Shown here: positions 32,875-46,195 of the stretch, one piece after another
How positions within the stretch are numbered: the first letter of the stretch is position 1
How the letters are laid out: each line of letters opens with the position of its first letter
NCBI GenBank assembly: GCA_037976565.1
Contig: CP137684.1
Span: 22,234,814-22,298,813, forward strand
Direction: 5' to 3'
Origin: Mesocentrotus franciscanus
Lineage: Eukaryota; Echinodermata; Echinoidea; Camarodonta; Strongylocentrotidae
Length of the DNA stretch: 64,000 nucleotides
Position numbers and translations under genes: made by a program
Notes under the pieces: model-generated
Database searches by the model: none
What the model saw: only the letters and a program-made list of their open reading frames with translations
Told to the model about the DNA's origin: nothing

Positions 32875-34755
32875 TTTAAAGATAAAGTTGAGTTCTGGTC
32901 ATGTGATTTTATTGTGAAATAAACTGTGTGGAAGCGATTGGAAAAGAGAGATCATGTAGCACATCAGTATTGGTTTTTGGAACCATCAAAATATGAGAAA
33001 TTGTCCCAGTCTTGATATAAAAGTCACATGTACTATACACAGAAATCGGTATATGGGACTGTCACTAGTGACCTGCCAGCCTGTACGGTTTAATCGTATT
33101 TTGTACGATTGTTAGAAGTAAATACGACATTACGATTTTCCAACATTCCATTTTCAAGGCAAAATGCCCATTCTGTCCTGTAAAGTATCCTACAAGCATC
33201 TCACATCGGAAATTTTGGGATGTCCATTGGTTCATCTATCTACACCAGTCATGACTAAATCATGCATATTCAACCAATGCTCCATAAAAAAAAATCTTCC
33301 TGTATGTAGGAACTGTAAGAGGCATTGATCCGTGTTTTTTTTTAAATACACTGTTTGTCAGTAAAATATTACTTTAGGGATTAAAGAATGCAGTTTTTGA
33401 ATCTGAGGTTGGCAGGTCTGGACTATACAAACATGTGGCATGGAAGTATGGTACACAATGTTTAGCTGTCACTTGTCATATTTCGAATATGAGGGCATTT
33501 GAAGAGCCATCTTTTTTTCTATGATTATCTTCTACACTGACATAAAAAAACTATTAAATTTACATGATATTGTAAGTCATGAAGTCAAAGATATTACCAG
33601 ACCAGTTAGTGGTCGCTCATGCAACTGGTTCTTGGGACATTACCCAAGCTGCCAACCATTTCTATTCCCATTTTTATAACCCTCAAACTAATATGGACCT
33701 TAGATTATTTTGTTTAAACATATTTCTGCGTACATGTTCAAGAATGTAAAATTATACAAGATTTCTATTATTACCTTCAAAGTTTTGCCATGTTTGGTTT
33801 GGAGGGTTTTCAGGACTGCATTTACATGATTTGGGGGCGAGTGTCCTTTCCTCCGACTTAAAAGCTTACAACTCCATGCCATTATTCCCACTCAAGTCAA
33901 GAAGAAGAAACAAAAAAAATAGTGGTTCTGTTTGCATTTGGATATGGTATTTTTTAAAAGCAAATCATCTTAATTTTCTTTCCAAATTGGCCAACCGGTG
34001 AATGGCAACCAGGCGCAACAAAGGTCGCTGAGCTCTATGTAATACGATACGGAAATATGAGACATATTATACTAGACGACATCATAAAACAACCAGGATG
34101 GTTTTGCTGCGTTATATCTGAACAAGGCCTAACACTGCAAGAGGAAATGTTTCACATGTACACGTAATAAATACTTTCCATGTTATCCCATAATGCAGGG
34201 GAAATATGAAATATAAGTTAAAATTTTAAAAATTGTACTTATTTTGTGGATAACTTATTTGCATTGTGCAATATATTTTATGATTTTCAATGTGTATCAC
34301 AACTTTAGAATCCACAATCTCCATATCCTTAAAACTTTAGCAAATTTTTCCTAAATCTTTCAGTGATCAGTCTCTTTCATTTCTTTTACTTTTATCAAAC
34401 CAACTTGATGTTGGGACAGAGTTCCATTTAAAAAAGTTTGTTCTTGTGCAACTTTGAGAGAGATTGAGTAAAATGAAACTTGTAAGTTGCTCTCACAATT
34501 AATGACGTGTAATGACATGTTATCAGAAGGATGGAGCTTATCGAGAGCAAATACTGTGAACTTTCCTTTTTAAATGATTTAAAGGTAGGGTAGTTAAGCA
34601 TTGAACTATATTCATTATTGTCATGATGCTTGAATTCTACTGGGCAATGCAACGCTTCCTGTTTATGTCTACTTATAACGTATTGTGAAAACATATACAT
34701 GGACACTTTGTGATAAACAATTTTTGTTTCGTGAATTGGTTTGTTTGAATTTCAG
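32875..34755. other. Non-coding, nothing recognised
   Basis: AT-rich unique-looking sequence; no exon, hairpin or repeat that I can support. Confidence 0.45.
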
Positions 34756-35645
34756 AGGTGGTGTTGGTGATGATGGTGATAATAATGATGGTGATATGAT
34801 GGTAATATGGTGGTGATAATGATGATTGTGATATGATGGTTATAATGATGAAGGTGATATGATGGTGATAATGATGATGGTGCTTTGGTGATAATGATGT
34901 TGGTGATGATGGTGATAATGATGCCGGTTATATGATGGTGATATGATGGTGATAATGATGATGGTGATATGATGGTGATAATGATGGTGATACGATGAGG
35001 GAATTCCTTGAATGCTTTTAGCGCCGAAATCGGCAGCCTAGCATAGCCGGGTAATGTTGGAGCGCCTTGAGGACATTGCAAGGTCGATACGTGCGCTATA
35101 TAAGAAACCAATATTATTATTATTATTATAATCAGGATGGTGATATGATGGTAATATGGTGGTGATAATGATGATGGTGATATGGTGGTGATAATGATGA
35201 CGTTGATATGGTGGTGATAATGACGATGGTGATATGATGGTGATATGATGGTGATATCGTGGTGATAATGATGATAGTGATATGGTGGTGATAATGATGA
35301 TAGTGATATGGTGGTGATAATGATGATGGTGATATGATGGCGATATGATGGTGATAATGTTGATGGTAATATGATGGTGATATGGTGGTGATAATAATGA
35401 TGGTGATATGATGGTCATATGGTGGTGATAATGATGATGGTGATATGATGTTGATATTGTGGTGATAATGGTGATATGATGGTGATATGGTGGTGATGAT
35501 GATGGTGATATGGTGGTGATAATGATGATGGTAATATGATGGTGATCATGATGATGGTGATATGGTGGTGATAATGATGATGGTGATATGGTGGTGATAA
35601 TGATGACGGTGATATTGTGGTGATCATGATGATCAAAATGATGGT
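34756..35645. repeat. GGTGATATGATGGTGATAAT-type minisatellite
   Basis: Irregular repeats of GATGGTGATATGATGG and GGTGATAATGATGAT; interrupted at 34,988-35,110 by a SINE/LINE-type tail. His-rich minus-strand frames arise from this repeat and are not genes. Confidence 0.93.
34988..35130 (+). mobile_element. SINE/LINE 3' tail inserted in the minisatellite
   Basis: Contains TTTTAGCGCCGAAATCGGCA, GGAGCGCCTTGAGGACATTG and GTGCGCTATATAAGAAACCA followed by (ATT)n, a typical retroposon tail. Confidence 0.65.
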
Positions 35646-35701
35646 GACATGTCGATGAGGATGATGGTGGCAATGATGAACGACGAGGATAATGAATATG
35701 A

Positions 35702-35906
35702 TACCATTACTTCTACTACTACAAATACTACTACTACAAGAACAACAACAACTACTACTACTACTACTACTACTCCTACTACTACTACTACTACTACAAC
35801 TACAACAACAAAAAACTACTACTACTACAATGTACTAGTATTACTACTACTACTACGACTACTACTACTCCTACAATAACCACAACAACTACTACTACTA
35901 CTACTG

Positions 35907-35942
<36 letters not shown>

Positions 35943-36065
35943 GTAATAATAATAATACTGCTGCTGCTACTGCTTCTACTAATATTACTACTAAGTCTAC
36001 TATAGTACCTATATTACCACTATACTACTACTAATACTATACCCCTACTACTACATTGTACTAAT
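35702..36065. repeat. (TAC)n microsatellite
   Basis: CTACTACTA triplets with AAC and AAT interruptions, like 19,140-19,592. Confidence 0.93.
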
Positions 36066-36084
36066 ACTACTTTTACTCTACAAT

Positions 36085-36440
36085 TAGTTTTAAAAACAAA
36101 TTATATGTTCCCCTCGAACGATATTTATGAATTACTGAAAATTGATCATTTAAATACACGCTGCACTAAACATTTGGCCCATTTAATGTTTCAAACAATG
36201 AAGAAGCTCGGTCCCTCTTGAATATCCGATCCTCTCAACTATCGTGAAACTAAATTAAAGATAGTACTAGATCTGGTAATAAACAAATCCGATTACCAAA
36301 ACTTAAAACCAATTATGGCAAACGTCAACTCTCATACAGATCGAGGCGCTAAATCTTGGAATAGTTTTTTTGAAAATGTAGTTGCAACAGATATGTCATT
36401 CGACAGTTTTAAAATCAATATCAATATCAATAAACTCCCG
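36085..36440 (+). mobile_element. LINE C-terminal remnant
   Basis: Broken plus-strand reading contains LNTRCTKHLAHLMFQTM and, after a frame change, TNYGKRQLSYRSR then AKSWNSF and MSFDSFK, the usual C-terminal pattern of CR1/L2-like LINE ORF2 (R.KHLA.LM, K.NYGKR..SYR.AK.WN..P, S..SFK). Confidence 0.7.
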
Positions 36441-36484
36441 GTAAATGAATCATTATTTTATGAAGCGCAATGGTAAATTATGCG

Positions 36485-36850
36485 GCCGGGGTAACCTCGC
36501 TATTCATAGGGACCGCTATTCAATATGTGTTACTTCCTATACGTGAAGGACCGCTATTCAAAATGTGAGGTGAGTGTCGCTATTCATAATTCACATTGAG
36601 GGTCATTACTCTTGAGGACCGCTATTCATAATACGAAATCGGGGTCGCTATTCATAAATATGGAGAAGGGACGCTATTTATAATTTATATTGGGGGCCAC
36701 TGCTCATGAGGACCGCTATTCATAATACGAAATGAGGGTCGCTATTCATAACACCAGCCTGCACTAACATCACACAAGAATACGGATTCATTTTCTCCTA
36801 TTATGAATAGCGACCCTCTTCTCGTGTTATGAATAGGGACCCCTGTACAT
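36485..36850. repeat. Clustered ACCGCTATTCATAA repeats in both orientations
   Basis: About eight copies of CGCTATTCA(T)A spaced 20-60 bp in plus orientation, then inverse copies TTATGAATAGCGACC and TTATGAATAGGGACC at 36,800-36,835. Probably the inside of an inverted-repeat element. Confidence 0.75.
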
Positions 36851-36854
36851 AAAG

Positions 36855-36921
36855 ACTACCTGCCTATAAAGACCATTTTTCTTGTCTCCCTTGGGTGGTC
36901 TTTATAGACAGGTTTCACTGT
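36855..36921. mobile_element. Right end of a pogo/mariner-like MITE
   Basis: GGTGGTCTTTATAGACAGGT then TTCACTG and TA, matching the end of the element at 31,303-31,404. Left end not found. Confidence 0.55.
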
Positions 36922-37519
36922 ATGTATGTTTTTATGTACTTTACATTATTTCATAGTGATTCTTGTTTAATCCTAATGTCTTTCGTATTTATCCCTGTTT
37001 TTAATATATATATTATATATATTTTCATACGTGTATTTGAGTTTATTTTATTCATACAAGGTAAGAGCCCGAAACAGTTCGAAGACTGGTTTAAATCAGG
37101 GCCGTGTTAATAAAAAGCAACAAAATCATGACATATAAACAAAAGTAATAAAACGTTGACAAATTTACAACCATAACTCAACAATGTATAGAAAATAAGC
37201 TAAAACACTTAGGTAATTAAAAGTATATTGATAGGCCTAACAGATAAACATTAAAATAATTTATGAACATCAAAGATTTCATTTTTATATTTACTTTTAT
37301 GAAATTTTGTAATGACATTTTATGTGTCCGGGATTCTGTATAACTTTTCCTAATGATTTTAATGTTTAAATTCAGTACTATTATTTCTTAATGTAAATAT
37401 GCATTAACTTCTATTATATAAAAAATTGTAGTGCTTTTTTTAAATCTGTGATATGTTTTTTATGATGGTAAATCCCTATGAATATTAACTTTTGGTGTTA
37501 GGTTCTTATGAAAAATATA

Positions 37520-37940
37520 TTAATAACAATAATAATGATAATAATAACGATGATAATAATAATGATATTATCAATAGTAAAAATGATAATAATGATAATA
37601 ATAATAATAATAATAATAACGATCATAATAATCAAAATAACAGTAATAATGAAACAGGTAATAATAATATTAATGGTAAAAATGGTAATAATAATAATAA
37701 CAATAACAATAATTATAATAATAATAATAATAACATTAATAATGTTGTATCATTATAATAATAATAATATTATTAATAGTAAAAAGATAATTATAATAAC
37801 AATAATAACAATAGTTTTAACAATAATAATAATAATAATAATTAAAATAACAATAATATTGATAATAATAATCATAATGATAATGTTAATAATAATAATG
37901 ATGATAACAATTATGATAACAACAATACAAAATAGCATTA
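37520..37940. repeat. (AAT)n microsatellite
   Basis: AATAATAAT with GAT and AAC interruptions over about 420 bp. Confidence 0.93.
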
Positions 37941-38164
37941 ATAATATTTCATAGTTTTATAGCGCTTAAGCCGCTTATCATGCATAATTACATGTGTTTT
38001 TTTTTCAAGAATGGGATTTCCCAGACTTTAACCTACCAATTACGTCAAATAACAAAATTCGATCAAACTGGGGAGCTATTTCTTAATAATTTATATTATT
38101 ATAGTTGCAGATAGGAAGCGATCAAATAGAAACACTTTTCGTAATTATAACTACCCTCTCACTC

Positions 38165-38671
38165 AGAGAGAGACAGAGAGACAGAGAGAAAGAGAGAGAG
38201 AGAGGTTGTGTGTGTTTACGCGTGTGTGTCTTTGTGTGTGTGACCGAGTAGGCGCGTAGGTATATGGGTGAGAGAGAAAGAGAGTGGGAGACAGAAAGAG
38301 AGGGGGAGATAGAAAGAGAAAGGAGGAGGAGAGAGAGTTAAAAATAGAGAGAGAGAGAGAGAGAGGTTGTGTGTGTTTACGCGTGTGTGTCTTTGTGTGT
38401 GTGACCGAGTAGGCGCGTAGGTATATGGTGAGAGAGAAAGAGAGTAGGAGACAGAAATAGAGGGGGAGAGAGAAAGAGAAAGGAGGAAGAGAGAGAGGTA
38501 AAAATAGAGAGAGAGAGAGAGAGAGAGAGAGGTTGTGTGTGTTTGTGCGTGTGTGTCTTTGTGTGTGTGACCGAGTAGGCGCGTAGGTTTATGGTGAGAG
38601 AGAAAGAGAGTAGGAGACAGAAATAGAGGGGGAGAGAGAAAGAGAAAGGAGGAAGAGAGAGAGGTAAAAAT

Positions 38672-38705
<34 letters not shown>

Positions 38706-38880
38706 GTTGTGTGTGCTTATGCGTGTGTGTCTTTTTGTGTGTGACCGAGCAGGCGCGTAGGTATATGGGTGAGAGAGAAAGAGAGTGGGAGACAGAAAGA
38801 GAGGGGGAGATGGAAAGAGAAAGGAGGAGGAGAGAGAGGTAGAAATAGAGAGAAAAAGAGAGAAAGAAAGGAAGGAAGAA
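38165..38880. repeat. Compound tandem array, four units of about 161-174 bp
   Basis: The landmark GGTTGTGTGTG begins at 38,204, 38,365, 38,531 and 38,705. Each unit continues with CGTGTGTGTCTTTGTGTG, GACCGAGTAGGCGCGTAGGT and GA-rich DNA. Confidence 0.92.
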
Positions 38881-39571
38881 TTATAGCGAGAAGAAGTTGA
38901 AGAAAGATCGTAATTTGCATACAAACGTTTCATCATTGCACAATAATGAATAATTCAGACCAATATAGGATAAAATCGAACAGGCATTACGCTTTTTAAC
39001 GTATTCCTAGGTCAAGGCATTATTCAAATGACGTCATACATTATTTTCATACCATGGTTACTACCCGACTTGCGGTCGATACAAAAAATACCTCATTGTC
39101 TCTCAAGTACCGGAGCTAATCTCAATTTCAATGTTATTAATTTGATACTTTTATTGCCGATGTCGGTCAGCTCGAATTACTTAATTATTAATATCTTGAC
39201 ACACATCAACGTTTAGTTTCCATACACTACTCTATTTGATTGTGTTCATGGGGAATTTATCATTATTCTGAGTGGCCTATGAATGCCAACGGTGTATGTT
39301 CATGAACATAATTTATAAATCCGCCTTCCCACTACATTGACTGTAGTTAGTTAAAAATAAACAATATCACTTTTTGTAAATAAATCTGAAAGTTCGTTGA
39401 AGGTGATGAGTACAAGCACAATCCCCTAGCTATAAAGAATATTAGTTGTAAGAATTGTTAAATTGAATTTTCCCGATAGTAATGATTTTTCGTTCTCTCT
39501 ATCAGCTCGATTTCAAATCTAATCTTCATTCAAAATAAGATTTTCCCGTATTCTCTTGCACTGCTTCGCAG

Positions 39572-39775
39572 GAGGCGCAATGGCTAAGTGGTAGAGCAGT
39601 GGTCTCGTCACCGGGAGATCCCGGATTCGAAACCAAGTCGATGCGCATGTCCCCTTTGGCAAGGCATTAATCCTCATTACCAAGTCTCTCGGAGAGGGCT
39701 TAAAGCCGTCGGTCACCTGGTTTCATACTTACAAGCATACACATGCGTTCTTAGCAGTCAGGTTAAACAAACAAA
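39572..39775 (+). mobile_element. tRNA-derived SINE
   Basis: A-box-like CAATGGCTAAGTGGTAGAGC, B-box GGATTCGAAACC, then CTTTGGCAAGGCATTAATCC and a 3' end AGGTTAAACAAACAAATAAT. Same family as 45,936-46,130. Confidence 0.8.
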
Positions 39776-40231
39776 TAATCAATTAAAACAATCACTCTTA
39801 CCTCTTTCAATCAGTTTAGTTGTTTTTCTTCACATCATCAGCACTTGATGAAATGAAATCATATATCATAATGTAAGATACAAATGCAAGAGATTGTAAC
39901 ATACATCAACCCATGACAGAAAAGAAGTTCATAATACAGAGTATGTTATATAAGACGAGCCATAATGTTTGTCCTACCTAGTAACAATAAATGCGATTCG
40001 CATTCTTACTATTAAAATACAATTATTCATCACAGGGGAATTAAATAATGTGTATTATATACCTTTCTTTAGAAATCTAGCCATCTGACTAGTCGAAATT
40101 GGAGTCGTGATTTTAGCCATGCCCGCCGACCAGTCAATAGTCTTTTTTTTAAATGCCCGCTTGCCCGCCTGCCTGTTCAATTTTCTTTGTGCGAGCGCGG
40201 ACACCATAGAGTGTGTGTGCGATTTGGTCGC
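39776..40231. other. Non-coding, nothing recognised
   Basis: AT-rich stretch between a SINE and a MITE. Confidence 0.4.
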
Positions 40232-40234
40232 TTA

Positions 40235-40866
40235 TGCCTGGATTACATTTGGCCTGCGATTAGTCTACGGAGCCCGTATCCTGCCCGTATCCCCCTTTCC
40301 GTGCGGAGGCAGGAGGCGGCCGTGAGATATTCGTACGGATTCACGGGCTCCGCATCCTCTACGATTTCGTTTCGCGAGAAGCTAAACAAATTTGAAAAAT
40401 CGTAAGCCCGTAGCCCGTAGACATGTCGTAGGTGGCATTGCACTATCCCCCGTACGAGCATCGCGCCGAGGCCTCGCGCTGATTGTGCTGCAAACGCACG
40501 ATTTTTCGGTGAACATGGGGCAAAAAAACGCTCAAAAAACGGCACGGCGGCTGCACGGTTACCGCACCTTCTCGCGCAACCTCTGCACAGAAGTTGCACG
40601 GGCTCCATACGGTTTCCGTGCGGAGGCTGCGGAGACTTCACGGCTACTGCACTGCAATTGCACGATTTCCGTACAATCTCCATCCAGCCTCTGTACGGAT
40701 CAGCCCCGGCCTGCCCCCGAGGGCCAATACAAGAAATGGCACGATGCTCGTAGATAATGTAAACACAAACGTCGTAGCCCGTAGCCTCCTACGATGCTTT
40801 AAAATTCGCACGAAAAATCGTAGATCAATTTATCGTACGGCGCCCGGGGCAAATGTAATCCAGGCA
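40235..40866. mobile_element. GC-rich MITE with TTA duplication (Harbinger-like)
   Basis: 632 bp with inverted ends TGCCTGGATTACATTTG / CAAATGTAATCCAGGCA, flanked by TTA at 40,232-40,234 and 40,867-40,869. Interior is rich in CGTAGCCCGTAG and CGTACGG words. No transposase. Same target type as 12,951-13,499 but different ends. Confidence 0.88.
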
Positions 40867-41031
40867 TTAGTGTGTGCGAATCCCGAATGATCGTTACATT
40901 CTGACAACTTTCCAGCGAAGATTAACAGACAGTATCTCAGATTTTCTTTGATGGTTTAACCGATGTTTACTCAAGAAAAGGATAATACAAGAATTCTTTG
41001 TAGATTTTTTTTTGTGAATTCGGTTTATGAA

Positions 41032-41175
41032 AGATATATGGACTGCTTTAATATGGCAGTTTCTATACTGGCTCTCGGCACCGCCGCGCGCCTCGGGGTC
41101 ATGACAGGATGCAACGTCCCCTTGAGCCTATAGAAACTGCCATCCCTCTCATAGCAGTCAATATATCTATAACAT
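41032..41175. mobile_element. Palindromic element, about 140 bp
   Basis: Left GATATATGGACTGC...GGCAGTTTCTATA; right TATAGAAACTGCC...GCAGTCAATATATC. Loop is GC-rich (GGCACCGCCGCGCGCCTCGG). Confidence 0.75.
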
Positions 41176-41179
41176 GGCA

Positions 41180-42645
41180 CTTAACAAAGACTTATGCATT
41201 AAATTTGCTTACTTTACACAATTGGTCTATTAGAGTGAAGGTTTATTATTTTTTTCGTCGCAGCCCCTAGCTAAATATAAAAGGTTAACAACGTTGGTGA
41301 AAGCATGCAAACACTGAAAATGCACATATTTTAATTATAAACTCGAAAAGGTATAACATGAAGGTGATGAATACTTGGTAGTACTTTACTTTTAAATGTC
41401 ATGTGACTGATGAAATTATACCAATGTGCTAATGTGTGAATACAATGGTTGTTTATTTATATCACTGTGACAGTTAAATGAAGTTTGACCGCTTACATTT
41501 ATACTTAACTAATAATAACACCAGATCCTCTTTCTATTTTGCGAACGGGAACTCCTGAACGTATCGAAACCAGTTAAACATGTTCAAGTTGTTTTTCTAA
41601 GAACAAATTATTTGTTTTGATTTCCGTCTAGTATTAAGACAATGGAAAAGAGGATGTGATGGAGTGGAAGATCGGTTTCATTCTGTGCTTTTCTTAAAGT
41701 TGGGTTTAAATGTCTTTGCAGTTATACTTCTTTCGACTAAGTCATTTTGCGTGCCTAAATGTTCCCAGTGGTCTTTGTCTTCCCGTTTCTCTCATTTATT
41801 TCAATTAGAAAAGATTTAGGTTTCAAGATTAGGTTATTTTTCATATTTTCCAATCATGACATGAATAGATCATGAATAATGAAAAGTGCATTGTTTCAAT
41901 GGAAAGGATATTGGAGAAAGAAGCGTATGAACATATTGAGACACAGATCAGTATCACGTGTATTATTATTAATATATTATTATTGATATTATCATAACTA
42001 TAATTAATATATCTGTCATCCTAAGTTGAAAACCGCAATGAATGCGGTGTTAAATATAAATAAGAGATAATGTACATGTGCATTGGAAAACAATTCTATG
42101 GTATTGAAAATAAACTTGTTTGAATTTGATAGTTGCTAATAACCCCCCTTGTCGCGGAAAGTCACTCTTATTATAACTCAATTACGACACATCAATAAAT
42201 GCTTCTTAATAGTCAAGTATTATATTATTAAGTAAAATTTGAATGTTTATCATGGGTTTTGAATCTCTACGTAAAGAAACAGAGCAAAAGAAAGCGTTTA
42301 CTTTGGCAGTAGATGACAATCAAAGTATTAACAAAGTATAATAATGTAATGTATCTGCACACAGTAACAACTATCTCATTGTGGTTTATGTGTTTAAATT
42401 TACATTAAACTGTTATTCAAATTCAAGTTTTATAATGGCTTTATTGATCAATCTCTATGAATCTTTATATTAATAAGTGAAGTTCTGAGAAGATATCAAC
42501 TGTATATCAAGAATAAATCATATTGTCACAATCTTTGGACGAAAAGAGGTCGGGAAAAGATATTCCAATTTCTGTGCAAGAGTGTACCTGTTTCAAAAGA
42601 CCGCTTAAAACTGCCTATACACTTTGGAATAAAGAAATGATTACA
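41180..42645. other. Non-coding, nothing recognised
   Basis: AT-rich unique-looking sequence with only homopolymer-level structure. Confidence 0.4.
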
Positions 42646-42647
42646 AC

Positions 42648-44644
42648 CAGGGGCGGATCCAGGATTTTCCAAAATGAAGGGGGGCGTGAAATGTACGAAA
42701 TTGCGAGCGCGAAGCCTTTACGGCGTGCGGTCCGGGGCCCGCTTAATAATTATTGAACCTTAAGATGCTCTATGGTGCATTCTAAGGCATTTTTGAATGC
42801 GTAAACTGAACATTATTTGATATTAATATGTGAATATATCTTAGCTTTTTTCTGCATTTCTCCGAAAAATCAATCAAAAATAAGAAATTCAGCAATGGCG
42901 AAGTTTGAACATCTATTTTCCAAAAGGGGAGGGGGCCGTGAAATGTACCAAGCAGAATAATGGTAAAGGCAAGTTTGGGCGCCTATGCTGTAAGCGTGCC
43001 CGATCGCCCTGCTATAGAGGGGTCTGGGAGTATTTTCTGTAATCTACAGTATATTATGTTACCCCAAAAGAGGACACATACATAATCATTTTGCAGATTT
43101 TTTTTAAAAATATGACATAGGAGATATTTGTACTGCAAAAAACTGACATTTTGAAATATTTAGTGAAAAGATGTCGCTTAGGACACTAATTGTTTTTCTT
43201 TTTTTTAATACATGAACTTCTTTTTGATCCCCTTTCACAGGGTTCTTTATCTTCAAAACAAATTCCATCGTATACAGTATATCCATAAGTTATATACAAA
43301 TAGTTAAAGAATAAATTTCCATACATAATAGCTTAACAAATATAATAAACATCACGACCGAAACTTTGTGGCAGATAAAAACAAAAATTGATGACAAAAT
43401 TAGTATTCTAAATATGTAAAACAATACCAAACATAAAATACATGATCATGTTCGTGTTGGCACATTTCCAACACTCTCATAATATTGTCTAAAGTGAAAC
43501 CATTTCTTTTTCAATTTATTATCTCTGAGATTTGTTTGGTATATACATGTTTATATTTTTCCATTTCATAATAACGTTTTACAGCTGATAAAATTATATT
43601 AAATGAAGGTAGTTTATTTCGTAATTTGGCTGGAAATATTTTTATTTCTTTATTTCTCCTCTTACAACCATCAGAATTTATTTTGATTTGTAAGTATGAC
43701 CCCCGTATTACGAAATATCCAGTAATCAAATTTCGACAATACTTCATTAGAATAGTTACAAAAGCAAAGAACATGTATGATAGTTTCATCATTGCTCTTA
43801 CAAAGCTTCTACACCAAATCTTAATAAAGTATCCTTCATATATAATATTCTATTTAAAATCTTGATTTGAAACTACCTCATGTTGATATCTATTGTTGAC
43901 TGAAATGGAATTAGACATTATGAACCTCAAAGTTCATCTTGAAAATCTAAACAACTTTTCCACTTTGTGAGAGCTTTACATTCTTTTACTTTGTATTTTA
44001 GAAAAGATTAATAAATATGTGAACAACCAAATTTGGTTTTCACCACAAGGTGCACGGCTTTGGGAATGATAGGTTCTAAGGCCTTAGAAACTACATGTGT
44101 ACTAATTTTAAAACCTGACCGAATTGCATTACAAAGACTGGAGGAATTTTGTATGTATGTCAAACCTACGTTGAAATTCAAAATATGGAAGAAAGGAAAG
44201 TACATCTATTTTTAGGATGTCGTTCACAAAACGTTTTCCTCGTAAATTCCAAGCCCTGAAACATACCACTTTGTCATTCATTTAAATTTGGGGGTTATTC
44301 CAGAGAGGTTGACATGCAATGTCATCAATAAGAATATTAATTTAGGGTTTCCCCTTGACCACAACACTATTCATTCTCCTTTGAGTCCAGAGGGTGGGAT
44401 TCGTAACAGCCACCACTGACCAATCAGAGACAAGAAACAAGACCCAGTGACATCACGTCGACCAACAGAATGTGCAAATAATCCTACCAATCTACGATCT
44501 GACTATTAATCTTGTCTCTCTCCCTCTTTTTCTTCTCTTTTTGAGTCTCTCTCCCTCTAGCTCTATAAATTATCCTGCTATTTTGTTTTGGAAGGAAAAA
44601 TATGAGGGGGGCTTGCGCTCCCACAGACCCTGGATCCGCCCCGG
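42648..44644. mobile_element. Possible 2-kb element bounded by GGATCC-type inverted ends
   Basis: Left end CAGGGGCGGATCCAGG, right end CCTGGATCCGCCCCGG, with ACAAC next to both. Inside are a GC-rich left segment and AT-rich DNA without a transposase frame. It could also be two separate elements that happen to face each other. Confidence 0.45.
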
Positions 44645-44699
44645 ACAACTACTTGTAGGAATCAAAGAATAATCATTGAGATAGTGGGAATCTAATCCT

Positions 44700-45935
44700 C
44701 TTTAAGTCCTGTTAACATACTCCAATCAATTATTGTTTAATATTAAGTTCTACATCCTTTTCAATGCTCATATTAATACTCACACCCCGTACGCACACAC
44801 GTGTTAGCTTTAAGTGGTCAGTTGTCCTAATATTGTTAATGTTACGGTATTGTTCGCCTATTTAGAAATCTTCTTAAAAAAGGATGTTTTTTAAGACGTT
44901 AGTTGTGTGCTAGCTAAACACGGATATTACTTTAAAAGACGCGAAATCAACTACGTGTCACGCGATGATAAGGATGAAAAGTAGTATTTTCAATAGACAT
45001 GGGTATTCCCTAAGAAGGTGGATTAAGTATACTTAAACAACTGACTCGTCTACTGACACTCATAATGGAATAGGGTTTTTTTCCTCTGCAGTAGTTCGTA
45101 ACTATGGCAAAGTGTGAAATAATATATGATATTAGTATTGTAGGAAACAAACACAACCTTGTCATCTATTTATATACCAATTCATATTCACTTTCCCTAA
45201 AGATCATTTCTTGTCAACTATGTCAGATTTTCAGAAACTAATCCTACATATAATACGCTCATGATGGCGGTCTCCTGCGTTTTTTGTTTTACTTCATCTC
45301 TTTTCATTGAAATGTATTTATGTTTATGTACATCTTATTTAATGTACTGAAAACTTTGTAATTATGTATAATGAAGAAATTATTGTTAAATTATGTATAC
45401 ATTGGTATGATTATGTAATATTTTGAAAACGCAGAAATAAGAAACAAACAAACAAACAAACATATAACAACATATCGGTACCTTTTCAATTTTACGATCT
45501 CTTTCTAAAGTACATGTATATTATAATATATTTTGTTTCACAGTAAGGCCATGTTAAAACTATAGCGTCTGAGAGCATGCACTCATGATACCATAAAACG
45601 TCAGCATATATATATATATATATATATGAATATATACACTGTTGGTCATAAAGGTGGAATAATTTTGTTTTACCCCAATTTATGGAATGATTTTGACCAT
45701 GACTTATTCCTAACAGATCTAGATAATAGTATACATTCTCAGATTTTATTGAATAATAATTTGCGAGTGTTTGTTTTGCGTGACTGTGCATTATGGTTCA
45801 AGGCATGGCCACACAGAGAATTTTTTATGTTGGGGACCGGGGGGAAATGCGATGAATTATTGATATTTTATTGCATTTTCTTTTCTTTGTTTAATTTGTG
45901 GGGGCTGCCCCCTACCCTAGCCCCGCTGCGTATAG
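44700..45935. other. Non-coding; short AT-repeat only
   Basis: AT-rich with a (TA)n run at 45,607-45,628. No exon or element recognised. Confidence 0.4.
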
Positions 45936-46130
45936 TCATGATTCAGTGGCAAAGCAATGGCCTCTTAACTGTGAGGCCCCAGGATCAAAACCGTGTCGAT
46001 GTGCTATATTAGTGCCCTTTTGTGAGGCATTAATCCTCATTACTGTCAGTTATGACTTGAGGACGTAGGTCCCCTAGTCGATAAGCATAGTAGCATACAC
46101 ATACTTTAGCAGCCACGCAAAACAAACACT
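45936..46130 (+). mobile_element. tRNA-derived SINE
   Basis: A-box-like TTCAGTGGCAAAGCAATGGC, decayed B-box GGATCAAAACC, GAGGCATTAATCCTCATTAC and a CAAAACAAACAC end. Same family as 39,572-39,775. Confidence 0.75.
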
Positions 46131-46195
46131 CGCAAAATATTATTCAATAGAAACTGAGAATGTACACTTTTATTTAGATCTATTAGAAATAAATC

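Noticed and set aside
35038..35673. His/Ser/Ile-rich 211-codon minus-strand frame
   Set aside because: Read from the GGTGATATGATGG minisatellite; composition follows the repeat.
34756..36065. Regularly spaced repeats as a CRISPR array
   Set aside because: Repeats are microsatellite and minisatellite without unique spacers, in a eukaryotic sequence.
37492..37954. Asn-rich and Ile-rich plus-strand frames
   Set aside because: Direct translation of the AAT microsatellite.
43511..43865. Minus-strand 93-codon frame with RNKEIKIFPAKLRNKLPSF
   Set aside because: Vaguely LINE-like but no second motif to support it.
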